Positions 1 to 8,193 of a stretch of DNA of 47,716 nucleotides are shown one piece after another. The notes beneath the pieces were generated by a model. It saw only the letters and a program-made list of their open reading frames with translations, had not been told where the DNA came from and made no database searches. Position numbers and translations under genes: made by a program. The DNA comes from an uncultured Acetobacteraceae bacterium. GTDB lineage: Bacteria; Pseudomonadota; Alphaproteobacteria; Acetobacterales; Acetobacteraceae. Every line of letters starts with the position of its first letter. Positions within the stretch are counted from its first letter, which is position 1. The stretch lies in assembly GCA_937873205.1 (NCBI GenBank), contig CALMVO010000047.1, positions 1-47,716 on the forward strand. The letters are read 5' to 3'.

Positions 1-984
1 GGCGGTCAGGAGGGCGGGGGCGAAGATAGCTTCCGCTTCGTGCTGAGCCGCGACGAGTTCCTGGACGTGTTCTTCGACGACCTGGAGCTGCCCGACCTGG
101 TCAAGCGCCAGATCGCCACGACCGACGCCACGAGCGTCAGCCGCGCAGGGCTCAGCAGCGACGGCTCGCCGTCGCAGCTCGATCTCGGCCGCACCATGCG
201 GCACTCGATGGCGCGCCGCATCGGGTTGAAGCGGCCGAAGCCGGAAGCGGTGACCGAGCTCGAGCTGCGCATCGAGGCCTTGGAGCAGGACGGCTCGGAC
301 GCCGACGCGGAGGCGCTGCTGGCGCTGAAGTCGGAGCTCGCGGTGGCGCTGCGCCGCATGGGCCGGGTGCCGTGGATCGATCCGGTCGACCTGCGCTACC
401 GCCGGTACAACGTCACCCCGCTTCCCTCGACCCGCGCAGTGATGTTCTGCCTGATGGACGTGTCGGGCTCGATGACCGAGCGCATGAAGGACCTCGCCAA
501 ACAGTTCTTCCTGCTGCTGCACGTTTTCCTGGAGCGCCGCTACAAGCGCGTCGACCTGGTCTTCATTCGCCATGCCGAGATCGCCGAGGAGGTGGACGAG
601 GACACCTTCTTCCACGATCCGCGCACCGGCGGCACCGTAGTCTCGTCGGCGCTGATCGAGCTGCTGCGCGTGCAGGGGGAGCGCTACCCGTCCGACGGCT
701 GGAACATCTACGTGGCGCAGGCCTCGGACGGCGACAACTCGGGTTCCGACACGCCAAAATCCTGCGCGCTGCTGCAGGACCAGATCCTGCCCCTGGTGCA
801 ATACTACGCCTATATCGAGATCGTCGGGTCCGGCGCGGTGATCCGCGGCGAGACCGACCTCTGGCGCGGCTACCGTGCCGTCGCCGAGGCCAACGAACGC
901 CTGATGATGCGCCAGGTCGCCGACAAGAAGGACATCTTCCCGGTGTTCCGAGACCTGTTCGCCCGAAGGCCGGAGGTCGCGTGA
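1..984 (+). CDS. yeaH: YeaH/YhbH-family (DUF444) VWA protein, 5' end outside window
   Basis: The frame is open from base 1, and the residues before the first GTG (base 40) already match the family (FRFVLSRDEFLDVFF), so the true start lies upstream and 327 residues are visible. A von Willebrand A domain is recognisable from about residue 142, with the MIDAS motif DVSGSMTER and a later ASDGDN segment. In enterobacteria YeaH is encoded next to the PrkA serine kinase YeaG and acts with it in stationary-phase and nitrogen-starvation stress. Here the stop overlaps the GTG of spoVR by 4 bp (GTGA), so the two are translationally coupled. A prkA gene would be expected just upstream of the window. The family call is firm; the biochemical role is known only by analogy. 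Confidence 0.93.
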   Translation, partial: GGQEGGGEDSFRFVLSRDEFLDVFFDDLELPDLVKRQIATTDATSVSRAGLSSDGSPSQLDLGRTMRHSMARRIGLKRPKPEAVTELELRIEALEQDGSDADAEALLALKSELAVALRRMGRVPWIDPVDLRYRRYNVTPLPSTRAVMFCLMDVSGSMTERMKDLAKQFFLLLHVFLERRYKRVDLVFIRHAEIAEEVDEDTFFHDPRTGGTVVSSALIELLRVQGERYPSDGWNIYVAQASDGDNSGSDTPKSCALLQDQILPLVQYYAYIEIVGSGAVIRGETDLWRGYRAVAEANERLMMRQVADKKDIFPVFRDLFARRPEVA

Positions 985-2552
985 GCCCGCTCGACATCGC
1001 AGGCGACGCGCCACGCACCGCGCCGCAACCCGGCCTGCTCTACAGCGGCTCGGACTGGGACTTCGATATCCTCCGCCGCTCCTACGACGCGATCGAGCGC
1101 ATCGCGCTCGACGAGCTCAAGCTCGACGTCTACCCGAACCGCATCGAGGTCATCACGTCGGAGCAGATGCTCGACGTATACACCTCCCACGGCATGCCGC
1201 TGATCTACAAGCACTGGTCGTTCGGAAAGCGTTTCGTCAGTCATGAGAACGCCTACCGCCGCGGCCTGATGGGGTTGGCCTACGAGGTGGTCATCAATTC
1301 GAGCCCGTGCATCAGCTACCTGATGGAGGAGAACAGCGCCACCATGCAGGCGCTGGTCATCGCGCACGCCGCCTTCGGCCACAACCATTTCTTCAAGAAC
1401 AACCGGCTGTTCCGTGAATGGACCGAGCCGTCCGGCATCCTCGACTACCTGGAGTTCGCGCGCGGCTACATCGCGCGCTGCGAGGAGCGGCATGGCGTGC
1501 GCGCGGTCGAGCGCGTGCTGGATGCGGCTCACGCGCTACAGGGCCAGGGCGTACACCGCCATAGCGGCGCCCGGGTGATGGACCTGAAGGCAGAGCAGCA
1601 GCGCGATCGCGACCGCCGCGACCACGAGGACCGCGTGTTCAACGACCTCTGGCGCACGGTGCCGGGCTCGAAGGCCGAGAAGAGCCTCGACAACGCCGCC
1701 GAGCGCCGCCGCCGGCTTGGCTTGCCGGAAGAGAACCTGCTCTACTTCCTGGAGAAGAACGCACCGCGGCTGGCGCCCTGGGAGCGCGAGATCATCCGCA
1801 TCGTGCGTCTGATCGCGCAATACTTCTATCCGCAGCCGCAGGCCAAGATGATGAACGAGGGCTGCGCCACCTGGGTGCACTACCGCATCATGTCGCGCCT
1901 GCACGAGACCGGGCAGATCGACGACGCCGCATTCCTGGAGACCATCCACTCCACCACCAACGTCATCACCCAGCCCGGCTTCGACAGCGGCGGCGGCCCC
2001 AACTTCAACCCATACGCGCTCGGCTACGCGATCATGACCGACATTGAGCGCGTCTGCACCACGCCCAATGACGAGGACCGCGCCTGGTTCCCCGACATCG
2101 CCGGCAACGGCGACGCGATCGGAACCTTGAAGGAATCCTGGGCGAACTATCGCGACGAGAGCTTCCTGCAGCAGTTCCTGTCGCCCGCGGTGATGCGTCA
2201 GTTCCGGCTGTTCCGGCTGCGCGACGACGCTGAGAAGCCCTATCTGCTGGTGGACGCGATCCACAACCCGGAAGGCTACCGCGACATCCGCCGCAGCGTC
2301 GCGCGCTCCTACGATCCCAGCACCTACTACGTCGATATCGAGATCGTCGACGTCGACATGACCGGCGACCGCTGCCTGCGCCTGCAGCACCGCACCACGC
2401 CCGGTCATCTCCTGGACGAAAAGGACGCCCGCGCCTCGCTGCGCCAGCTCGCCGACCTCTGGGGCTACGAGGTCAAGCTGCTCGAGATCGACACCCAGAC
2501 CGAGAGCGTGCTCGCCACCCATCTGGCCTCGCCACCGCGCGCCGGTACCTGA
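981..2552 (+). CDS. spoVR: SpoVR/YcgB-family protein
   Basis: The product has 523 residues from the GTG that overlaps the yeaH stop, close to the about 510 of E. coli YcgB. The N-terminal part (YSGSDWDFDILRR, then DVYPNRIEVI and YKHWSFGKRF) and the central NEGCATWVHY and GFDSGGGPNFNPYALGYAI segments are diagnostic of SpoVR. The open frame extends further upstream, but that stretch lies inside yeaH in another frame and is a shadow. SpoVR is needed for spore cortex formation in Bacillus; in non-sporing proteobacteria it belongs to the prkA-yeaH-spoVR stress operon, and its biochemical activity is not known. It appears to be the last gene of the operon, as a double hairpin follows within 8 bp of the stop. 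Confidence 0.95.
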   Translation: MSPLDIAGDAPRTAPQPGLLYSGSDWDFDILRRSYDAIERIALDELKLDVYPNRIEVITSEQMLDVYTSHGMPLIYKHWSFGKRFVSHENAYRRGLMGLAYEVVINSSPCISYLMEENSATMQALVIAHAAFGHNHFFKNNRLFREWTEPSGILDYLEFARGYIARCEERHGVRAVERVLDAAHALQGQGVHRHSGARVMDLKAEQQRDRDRRDHEDRVFNDLWRTVPGSKAEKSLDNAAERRRRLGLPEENLLYFLEKNAPRLAPWEREIIRIVRLIAQYFYPQPQAKMMNEGCATWVHYRIMSRLHETGQIDDAAFLETIHSTTNVITQPGFDSGGGPNFNPYALGYAIMTDIERVCTTPNDEDRAWFPDIAGNGDAIGTLKESWANYRDESFLQQFLSPAVMRQFRLFRLRDDAEKPYLLVDAIHNPEGYRDIRRSVARSYDPSTYYVDIEIVDVDMTGDRCLRLQHRTTPGHLLDEKDARASLRQLADLWGYEVKLLEIDTQTESVLATHLASPPRAGT

Positions 2553-2559
2553 GCCAAGG

Positions 2560-2603
2560 CCAGGGGCTTTGCCCCTGGACCCCACCAAAGGCACAGCCTT
2601 TGG
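2560..2603. repeat. Double hairpin: dispersed palindrome (copy 1) plus second palindrome
   Basis: Two perfect 8-bp-stem, 3-nt-loop palindromes lie back to back just after spoVR. The first is ccaggggc-ttt-gcccctgg (2560-2578) and the second is ccaaaggc-aca-gcctttgg (2585-2603). The first, with its flanks aaggcc and accccac, recurs after ispDF at 18678-18696. Position after a stop codon, hairpin form and recurrence fit a REP-like element that may also end transcription or protect the 3' end. No T-run follows, so a classical intrinsic terminator is not shown. Confidence 0.7.
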
Positions 2604-2725
2604 AAACCATCTTTGAGGAAGCCTGGCCGTTCTGACGTCACGTCGATCCGACAAGATCGACCAATCTGAGTTGGCATAATATCTATTATACGGTCTTTGG
2701 ACAAATTGCGTCCGATCGATCGGAC

Positions 2726-3541
2726 TCAATCGTTCACTGACAGCACCATGATCGGATCGGCGATTCGCTCCGGCGCGATCTCCTGGTCCAGCGGCAGCAC
2801 CGCGGTGCCGATCGCGAAGAACTCGATCACGTGGGTCTGCCAGACGTGGCTGTCCTCGCTGATCTCGACCCCCACCACCCCCTCGGCCCTGGCCGTCGCG
2901 GCTTCCTGCTGCATGCGCTCGATGGCGATCTCGCGGGCTTCGTAGAGGGCCCCGGTGAAGTTCTCCAGCTCGACATTGCGTCCCGTCGTCATCAGCCCGG
3001 CCAGCGCGCCGCGATGCGCCACGTGGTAGACGCACACCCCCATCACCATCTCGACCGGCCGGTAGCCGGCATGCAGCAGCGACCAGAAATCCTGGCCGGA
3101 CAGGTCCGAGGTGAACGGGCCGCCGTCATGCGCCCGGAAGCCGCGATGGCCGTCACCATGCACGACGCCGGTGCCGATCGCGATGAACTCCAAGAGCTGC
3201 TGGTCCCATTCCAGCCGCTTGATGGTGAGCTTCACGCCGACGATGCCGTCGGCCCCCATCGCCGTCGCCTCGGCCCGCATCCGCGCCATCGCGAGCTCGC
3301 GCGCGTGATACATCGCCTTCGAGAGCACATCGAGCTCCTGGTTGCGCGACCACGACCCGTACTGGACGCCGACATGGTAGACGCAGCTGCCGACGCAGAG
3401 CCCGATCGGCTCGAAGCCCGCCTTGCGGACGAGCAGGAACTCGTTCACCGAGAAGTCCGAGGTGAACACGCCGGTCGAGTGCGCCGAGCTGCGCAGGCCC
3501 CGCAACCGGTCCCGCGCATGCGGCGGAATCTCGTTGGTCAT
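2726..3541 (-). CDS. Tandem YbjQ-like (DUF74, heavy-metal-binding family) protein
   Basis: The product has 271 residues from the ATG at 3541; longer open reading upstream runs over the neighbouring gene and was rejected. It contains two repeats of about 105 residues. Each has a turn such as VGSCVYHVG or MGVCVYHVA, then a helix of the type ARELAMARMRAEA, then GADGIVGVKL or AEGVVGVEI, then a strand ending in IAIGTGV or FAIGTAV. This is the layout of the YbjQ/DUF74 family, which often carries the Pfam label heavy-metal-binding domain although metal binding is poorly established. It follows the 308-aa gene by 1 bp and ends a four-gene operon with a TelA-like protein. Confidence 0.75.
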   Translation of the reverse strand: MTNEIPPHARDRLRGLRSSAHSTGVFTSDFSVNEFLLVRKAGFEPIGLCVGSCVYHVGVQYGSWSRNQELDVLSKAMYHARELAMARMRAEATAMGADGIVGVKLTIKRLEWDQQLLEFIAIGTGVVHGDGHRGFRAHDGGPFTSDLSGQDFWSLLHAGYRPVEMVMGVCVYHVAHRGALAGLMTTGRNVELENFTGALYEAREIAIERMQQEAATARAEGVVGVEISEDSHVWQTHVIEFFAIGTAVLPLDQEIAPERIADPIMVLSVND

Positions 3542-3542
3542 C

Positions 3543-4469
3543 CTAGATCGCTCCCTCGCCCTCGTTCGATGCATAGGATTGGTGATGGCGCACGCGGCCG
3601 GTAAGCGGCGTCTCCCCCGCCCGCATGTCGAGCGCCATGCCGATCTCGTACGGCACCCAGCCGCCGGGCCGCCCGTCGACGATGCTGGCCACCACGATGT
3701 GACGGCCGAGATAGCGCGTCGGCTGTCCCTCGCCGCTCTCGACCTCGAACATCTGGCTCCAGTCCAGATGCGCCAGCACGCCGTTGCCCTGGTCGCGCGC
3801 GTTGCGGCGCAGCTCGGCATGCGCCGCACGCCGCACCCTGTCCCAGAACTGGCTCAGCGTGCGTGACTCGGTGTTGCCGCGCCAAGCCTGGCGGGCATCG
3901 CCGTACCAGTCCGCCAGCCATTCGTAACGGGCGCCGACGGCGAGGCCGACCGGCACCACGTTCGCCTCCAGCAGCCGCACGAATTCGAGCGCCGGCACCG
4001 TCGCCACCACCGGCTCGGCGCTGGGCGGCAGGCCGTCCACGCGCACCGCGGTGCCGACCAGCGTGAAGTCCATGCTGTTCTCGACGGCGAGCGGGATGGT
4101 GCGCATCTTGACGTCGAGCACCGCATTGGCCCCCGCTGCCCGCGCCTCGTCCCGCAGCCGCTGCAGCGCGAGATGCCAGCCTTGCTGATGCCCCTCGGTC
4201 CAGGAGTGGCCGTAATGCAGCCAGCAGTTCGCCGACACCGCGGCGATCGGCCGCAGCCCATGGCTGCGCGCGATCAAGAGTTCGGCCGGCGTCAACGTCG
4301 CGGTCCAGGGCAGCCGGCCGTCTCGCGTCGCCTGCAGCCGCGCCGCCGTCGCCGCCGGCACCCGCCCCTGCGCAAGGCTCCCGGCGATGTCGGCACGCCG
4401 CCGCAGGCTGGCCTCCTGCAGGTCCCGCGACGCCGGATCCGTGCCACGGAAGAGGTCGAACAGACCCAT
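3543..4469 (-). CDS. Second, divergent tandem YbjQ-like protein
   Basis: The product has 308 residues from the ATG at 4469. It repeats the architecture of the downstream gene in more divergent form: NCWLHYGHSW, then a helix with LQRLRDEARAAGANAVLDV and TLVGTAV in the first repeat, and VGARYEWLADWYG, then RRAAHAELRRNA and GNGVLAHL in the second. A short polar N-terminal region (MGLFDLFRG, about 60 residues) precedes the repeats. No signal peptide or membrane segment is seen, so a cytoplasmic protein is likely. It lies 1 bp after the 128-aa gene and 1 bp before the other YbjQ-repeat gene, which implies co-translation and probably a shared complex. Membership in the YbjQ fold is inferred from the repeat pattern. 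Confidence 0.65.
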   Translation of the reverse strand: MGLFDLFRGTDPASRDLQEASLRRRADIAGSLAQGRVPAATAARLQATRDGRLPWTATLTPAELLIARSHGLRPIAAVSANCWLHYGHSWTEGHQQGWHLALQRLRDEARAAGANAVLDVKMRTIPLAVENSMDFTLVGTAVRVDGLPPSAEPVVATVPALEFVRLLEANVVPVGLAVGARYEWLADWYGDARQAWRGNTESRTLSQFWDRVRRAAHAELRRNARDQGNGVLAHLDWSQMFEVESGEGQPTRYLGRHIVVASIVDGRPGGWVPYEIGMALDMRAGETPLTGRVRHHQSYASNEGEGAI

Positions 4470-4470
4470 C

Positions 4471-4857
4471 TCAACGCGCCATGAAATCGGCCAGCGACCG
4501 GCTCAGCGCCTCCGCGTCGGCGCTGGCCGCCCGGGTCTCCTCCGCCAGCCGCGCGAACCACTCCCCCGGCTCGACCAGGCGGGTGTTGAGCGCGATGCCG
4601 CGCACCACCAACGCGATGCTGGCGCGCAGCCGGCCGCGGCTCAGCTCCAGCAGGTAGCGGTTCTGGCCGAGCTCGACCGACAGCGCCTCGGTCCGTCCCG
4701 TACCCCCGAACAGGCCGCCGCGGCTTCTGCGGATCTCCACCCGGTCCGGCAGCGCCTCCTTCACCCGGAGCGCGAAGGCACCGAGGCTGTCCTGCGCGTT
4801 CCGCTCGAACCGGCGCAGCCAGGCGGCCTGGCCGTCGAAGTCGAGCTGCCCGCTCAC
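4471..4857 (-). CDS. Conserved hypothetical protein in TelA/YbjQ operon
   Basis: The product has 128 residues from a GTG that overlaps the telA-like stop by 4 bp (GTGA). I do not recognise the family. It is soluble, without signal peptide or membrane helix. It opens with MSGQLDFDGQAAWLRRFERN, has a basic, glycine-containing turn (RRSRGGLFGGTGR), a short beta-like stretch (RYLLELSRGRLRASIALVVRGIAL is the region, about residues 67-91) and a C-terminal helix rich in Ala and Glu. Tight coupling on both sides suggests that it works with TelA and the YbjQ-repeat proteins. No function is proposed. Confidence 0.7.
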   Translation of the reverse strand: MSGQLDFDGQAAWLRRFERNAQDSLGAFALRVKEALPDRVEIRRSRGGLFGGTGRTEALSVELGQNRYLLELSRGRLRASIALVVRGIALNTRLVEPGEWFARLAEETRAASADAEALSRSLADFMAR

Positions 4858-6116
4858 GACGCCGCCGTCCCGTCCGCCAGAGCGTGCGTCCGGACGCCCC
4901 GCATGCCCGAGATCAGCCGGGTGCGGATCTCCGACAGCTTTGCCTCGCGCTGGACATCCGCCGCCGCGACCTCGCGCTCGATGTCGATCACCTCGTGCAT
5001 GGTGCGGATGGCCTCGTCCGCCGCCTGGGCCAGCGCGTCGATGTCGCGCTGGTCGCCACCCAGGCTGCGCGCCGCCGACACCGCCGCATCGTGTGCGCCC
5101 TTCGACGCCAGCAGGGTGATCTGCCGCGCCGCCTCGTCGAGCCGGCCTGACTCGTCGGCGGCTCGCCTGATCTCCACCTGCACCACCGCCTGCGACGCCA
5201 CCGCCATCAGGCGCGGGATCACCACCAGCATGCCGTTCGAGATCTTCATCATCCGCGTTTCGGCCGCCTGACGGTTCTGTCCGACGATCGGGATCAGCAG
5301 CGCCGAGCCGACAAGCGTCTCGCGCATCTCGGCGATCTTGCCGCGAAAGTTGGCGATCGCGGCCCGCAGCTCCATCATGTCGGCGGCATCCACCGCGTCG
5401 CCGCTCCGCACCGCCCCCTGCCGGAGCGCCTCCAGCTCGTGCCCGCCACGATCGAGTGCGATCTGGCCGGCGGCGATCTCGATCTTCAGCCCGTGCAGAC
5501 TCTCCCGGATCGCCACCGCCTGCTGGTCCAGCAGCGCGATCGAGACCGCGAGGTCGGCCTTTGTCCGCCGTGCCTTGGCCTGTTCCGCATCCATGAGGTC
5601 GAGGAACTTGCGACGGCCCTCCTCGAACCCCTTGAAGGCGGTGCGCGCGTCGGCGGCAAGCCCGAGCACCCTGCCGATCAGTCCCCGCCGCGGTGGCGGC
5701 AGGCCGCCGGCGGCCTCGGCCTGCAGGTCCTGGATGCGCAGGATCTTGACGCCGTCGATGACGGACGCCGCGATCCGCCCGACCTCCCCGGTATCGCCGA
5801 CCCGGACTCCGGCCAAAAGCTGCCGCGACGCCTGCGCGATCCCGGCCAGCACGCCCTCGCCGTGTGCCAGCAAGCTGGCGCTCTGTCGGAAGTCGATCCG
5901 GGCCGCGGATTGCTCCGCGGCGGCGCGCTCGTCCGGCCGCAATGTCTCGACATCGACCAGCCGCGCCGGCGGGGGTTCCGGCTGCAGCCTGGGATCGACG
6001 GCGCCACCCGGCTGGACGGCGAGCCCGGTCGGCGCCGTGGCAACCGCCGGCTCCTGCAGGTCGAACGACGACAGATCGAGCGGCGCGTCCGGGTCGGTCT
6101 CTGGCAACGATCCCAC
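4854..6116 (-). CDS. telA: TelA-family (toxic anion resistance) protein
   Basis: The product has 420 residues and starts at GTG 6116. After a variable N-terminal third it has the TelA (PF05816) core: a long helical segment around residues 130-230, then LIPIVGQNRQAA, MMKISNGMLVVIPRLMAVAS and a final coiled region (VIDIEREVAAADVQREAKL). TelA proteins were named from plasmid tellurite resistance and also occur with TerD-type stress proteins; the biochemical function is unsettled. This is the first gene of a four-gene operon read leftward with 4-bp and 1-bp junctions. No strong Shine-Dalgarno precedes the GTG, so the exact start is less certain than the family. Confidence 0.85.
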   Translation of the reverse strand: MGSLPETDPDAPLDLSSFDLQEPAVATAPTGLAVQPGGAVDPRLQPEPPPARLVDVETLRPDERAAAEQSAARIDFRQSASLLAHGEGVLAGIAQASRQLLAGVRVGDTGEVGRIAASVIDGVKILRIQDLQAEAAGGLPPPRRGLIGRVLGLAADARTAFKGFEEGRRKFLDLMDAEQAKARRTKADLAVSIALLDQQAVAIRESLHGLKIEIAAGQIALDRGGHELEALRQGAVRSGDAVDAADMMELRAAIANFRGKIAEMRETLVGSALLIPIVGQNRQAAETRMMKISNGMLVVIPRLMAVASQAVVQVEIRRAADESGRLDEAARQITLLASKGAHDAAVSAARSLGGDQRDIDALAQAADEAIRTMHEVIDIEREVAAADVQREAKLSEIRTRLISGMRGVRTHALADGTAAS

Positions 6117-6220
6117 TCCAGGGTGATCGGAAACCGGAGCCTTCGCCAGATCGCCCGGTCCGTCAACCGACGGCCGACCCGGCCTTGCGGTGCCACCATG
6201 CAGCCGTCACCCTTGGCGCC

Positions 6221-7069
6221 ATGCATGATCCCGCCGACACCGTCCCAACGAACGCCACCACCGGGCCCGCCGCCTCGGCCGCCGCGGCGCAGCTGATCCG
6301 GCTGCTGGGGATCATGACGGCGCTGCGCGATCCGCAGGCGGGGTGCCCGTGGGACCAGGCGCAGACGTTCGACAGCATCGCGCCCTACACGATCGAGGAG
6401 GCCTACGAGGTCGCCGACGCCATCGCTCGACGCGATTGGGCGGCGTTGCCGGACGAGCTCGGCGACCTGCTGTTCCAGGTTGTCTACTACGCCAGCCTGG
6501 GCGAGGCCGACGGCCTCTTCGACTTCGCGACCATCGCCCGGCTCGTTGCCGACAAGATGGTGCGCCGCCATCCGCATGTGTTCGGCGATGCTGGCCCCGA
6601 GAGCCGCGACGCGGCGTGGGAGGACGGCAAGGCTGCCGAGCGGCGCAGCCGCGCCGAGCATGGCACCCTCGCTGGCATCCCGGCCGACCTGCCGGCGCTG
6701 CTACGCGCCGCCAAGCTGTGTAGCCGGGCCGCCCGCGTCGGCTTTGATTGGCCGACGCCGGCCCAGGTGCTGGACAAGCTGGACGAGGAGCTGACCGAGC
6801 TGCGCGCCGAATTGGCAGTGGCGGATCCGACGCGACTGCAGGACGAGGTCGGCGACGTGCTGTTCACCATGGCCAACCTGGCACGGTCCCTCGGCCTGAA
6901 CCCGGAGACCTGCCTTCGTCACGCGAACGCTAAATTTCAACGCCGCTTCGAGGCGATGGAACAGGCCATCGAGGCGACAGGACACGGTCTAGCCGAGACG
7001 TCGCTCTCGAAGATGGAAACCGGCTGGCGGGCGGTGAAACGGGACGAACGCGCCGCCCGGTCCGCCTGA
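6221..7069 (+). CDS. mazG: Nucleoside triphosphate pyrophosphohydrolase MazG
   Basis: The product has 282 residues from the ATG at 6221 (E. coli MazG has 263). Two MazG folds are visible. The first has CPWDQAQTF, TIEEAYEV and DELGDLLFQVVYYA, the metal-binding EExxE and ExxD type signature. The second has LDEELTELRAEL and LQDEVGDVLFTMANLARS. MazG hydrolyses NTPs to NMP and pyrophosphate and influences the stringent response and nucleotide-pool cleaning. In-frame open sequence upstream of 6221 overlaps telA on the other strand and shows no family similarity. The gene is divergent from telA (104 bp between starts) and converges on the dioxygenase gene. Confidence 0.94.
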   Translation: MHDPADTVPTNATTGPAASAAAAQLIRLLGIMTALRDPQAGCPWDQAQTFDSIAPYTIEEAYEVADAIARRDWAALPDELGDLLFQVVYYASLGEADGLFDFATIARLVADKMVRRHPHVFGDAGPESRDAAWEDGKAAERRSRAEHGTLAGIPADLPALLRAAKLCSRAARVGFDWPTPAQVLDKLDEELTELRAELAVADPTRLQDEVGDVLFTMANLARSLGLNPETCLRHANAKFQRRFEAMEQAIEATGHGLAETSLSKMETGWRAVKRDERAARSA

Positions 7070-7087
7070 TCGGTCGCTTCGGACCGA
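7070..7087. terminator. Hairpin between convergent mazG and dioxygenase genes
   Basis: The 36-bp gap between the two convergent stops holds a perfect 6-bp stem (tcggtc / gaccga) with the loop gcttcg. Its place fits a bidirectional terminator, but there is no T-tract on either side, so termination is only inferred. Confidence 0.35.
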
Positions 7088-7105
7088 CCAGGACCCGGAA
7101 GGCGA

Positions 7106-8092
7106 TCAGTGCCGGCGGGTGAGGAGCTGCGTGTCCGGCGTCGCCTCGTAGTTGTGGGTGAAATCGGCCGGCGGCTCCGGTCCCCACAAATAGAGGCTGT
7201 TCTCGACGTCGTGCGACTCGCCCTTCCAATCGTGATCCACCGATACATAGTCGATGTCGCACGAATATTCGCAGTAGCTTCCCCAGGGGTCGCGCACGTA
7301 GTGGAAGTAGTTCGAGCCCAGCACGTGGCGGCCGAGGCCCCAGCCGGCGGTGAACCCCTTGTCGGCCATCTGCGCCGCGCCGACGCCGATGTCGTTGATC
7401 TGGCCGACATCCCAGCTGCAGTGGTGGAAGCCGGGACCATCCGATTTAGCGAACGCCACCATGTGGTGGTCGCTGCCATGCACGCCGTGCAGGAACGCGA
7501 TCACGCCGCCCGCCTCGTCCGAGAGCTTGAGGCCGAGCACGCGCTGATAGAACGAGAGCATCTCCGGCACGTCGCGCGCGAACAGCAGCACATGCGCCAT
7601 GCGGCGCGGCCGCACCGCCGACGCCTGGCCCCGCATCGGCGCGCCGCGCAGATTGGCGCCGACCTCGCCGAGCCCGGTGTCCGACTTCGAGCTGGGCGAC
7701 GACTTCTCGGCCACCTTCAGCTCGACCAGCGTCCCGTCCGGGTCGCGGAACCAGAAGCCGTTGCTCTCGGAGCCAGGCGGCGGGTCCAGCCGCTCCACGT
7801 CGCAACGCTGCAGGTGCGCCTGGAACCGCTCCACGTCGTCGGCGAAGATACCGAACGAGACGTGCTGCAGCGACTTCAGCGGACCCTCGGTCAGCACGCC
7901 CCAGCGATGCGGATGACCATAGGTATAGAGCTCCAGCGTGTCGCCGCGCTCGCGAACATCGAGGCCGAACGACTGGTAGTAGCGCTGCGCCTCCTTGAGG
8001 TCCGGAACCACCAGCGCGAAATGGTCGAGCGAATGCACGCCGAGAGTGTCCGGACGCCGGGACGGAGCGATGTAATGGCCGATCTGCGTCAT
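7106..8092 (-). CDS. Type I extradiol (catechol 2,3-dioxygenase-like) ring-cleavage dioxygenase
   Basis: The product has 328 residues made of two vicinal-oxygen-chelate (VOC) modules. The N-terminal module starts LDHFALVVPDL and the C-terminal one MAHVLLFARDVPEM. The expected Fe(II) ligands are His167, His223 (or His224, in GFHHCSWDV) and Glu275 (SYCEYSCDIDY); their spacing resembles that of XylE (153, 214, 265). Such enzymes cleave catechols next to the diol with O2 in aromatic degradation. No other aromatic-degradation gene is nearby, so the substrate is unknown. A strong Shine-Dalgarno (aggaggaa on the coding strand, 8096-8103) sits 3 bases before the ATG, with a promoter-like sequence 60 bp further up. 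Confidence 0.88.
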   Translation of the reverse strand: MTQIGHYIAPSRRPDTLGVHSLDHFALVVPDLKEAQRYYQSFGLDVRERGDTLELYTYGHPHRWGVLTEGPLKSLQHVSFGIFADDVERFQAHLQRCDVERLDPPPGSESNGFWFRDPDGTLVELKVAEKSSPSSKSDTGLGEVGANLRGAPMRGQASAVRPRRMAHVLLFARDVPEMLSFYQRVLGLKLSDEAGGVIAFLHGVHGSDHHMVAFAKSDGPGFHHCSWDVGQINDIGVGAAQMADKGFTAGWGLGRHVLGSNYFHYVRDPWGSYCEYSCDIDYVSVDHDWKGESHDVENSLYLWGPEPPADFTHNYEATPDTQLLTRRH

Positions 8093-8159
8093 GGGTTCCT
8101 CCTTAAGGCAACTTCGTGCCGCGGCTTTGCGCGATCTTGGCAGCTCATGGCTGACCTCT

Positions 8160-8189
8160 ATTATGCTCTATCTTGGCGATCGTCGGCAA
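8160..8189 (-). promoter_or_regulatory. Putative sigma70-type promoter of the dioxygenase gene
   Basis: On the minus strand TTGCCG (8184-8189) and CATAAT (8160-8165) are separated by 18 bp, in a relatively AT-rich gap after hflX. They lie about 67 bp before the dioxygenase ATG and would give a 5' leader of about 60 nt. This suggests that the dioxygenase has its own promoter rather than depending only on hfq-hflX read-through. Confidence 0.4.
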
Positions 8190-8193
8190 AGGT

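Noticed and set aside
1536-3035. 499-codon minus-strand frame across spoVR and the following gap
   Set aside because: Antisense to spoVR, with no recognisable domain; it also overlaps the supported YbjQ-repeat gene in a different frame.
7106-8092. Aromatic-degradation gene cluster around the extradiol dioxygenase
   Set aside because: The neighbours are mazG, hflX and hfq; no hydrolase, decarboxylase or transport gene of such a pathway is next to it.
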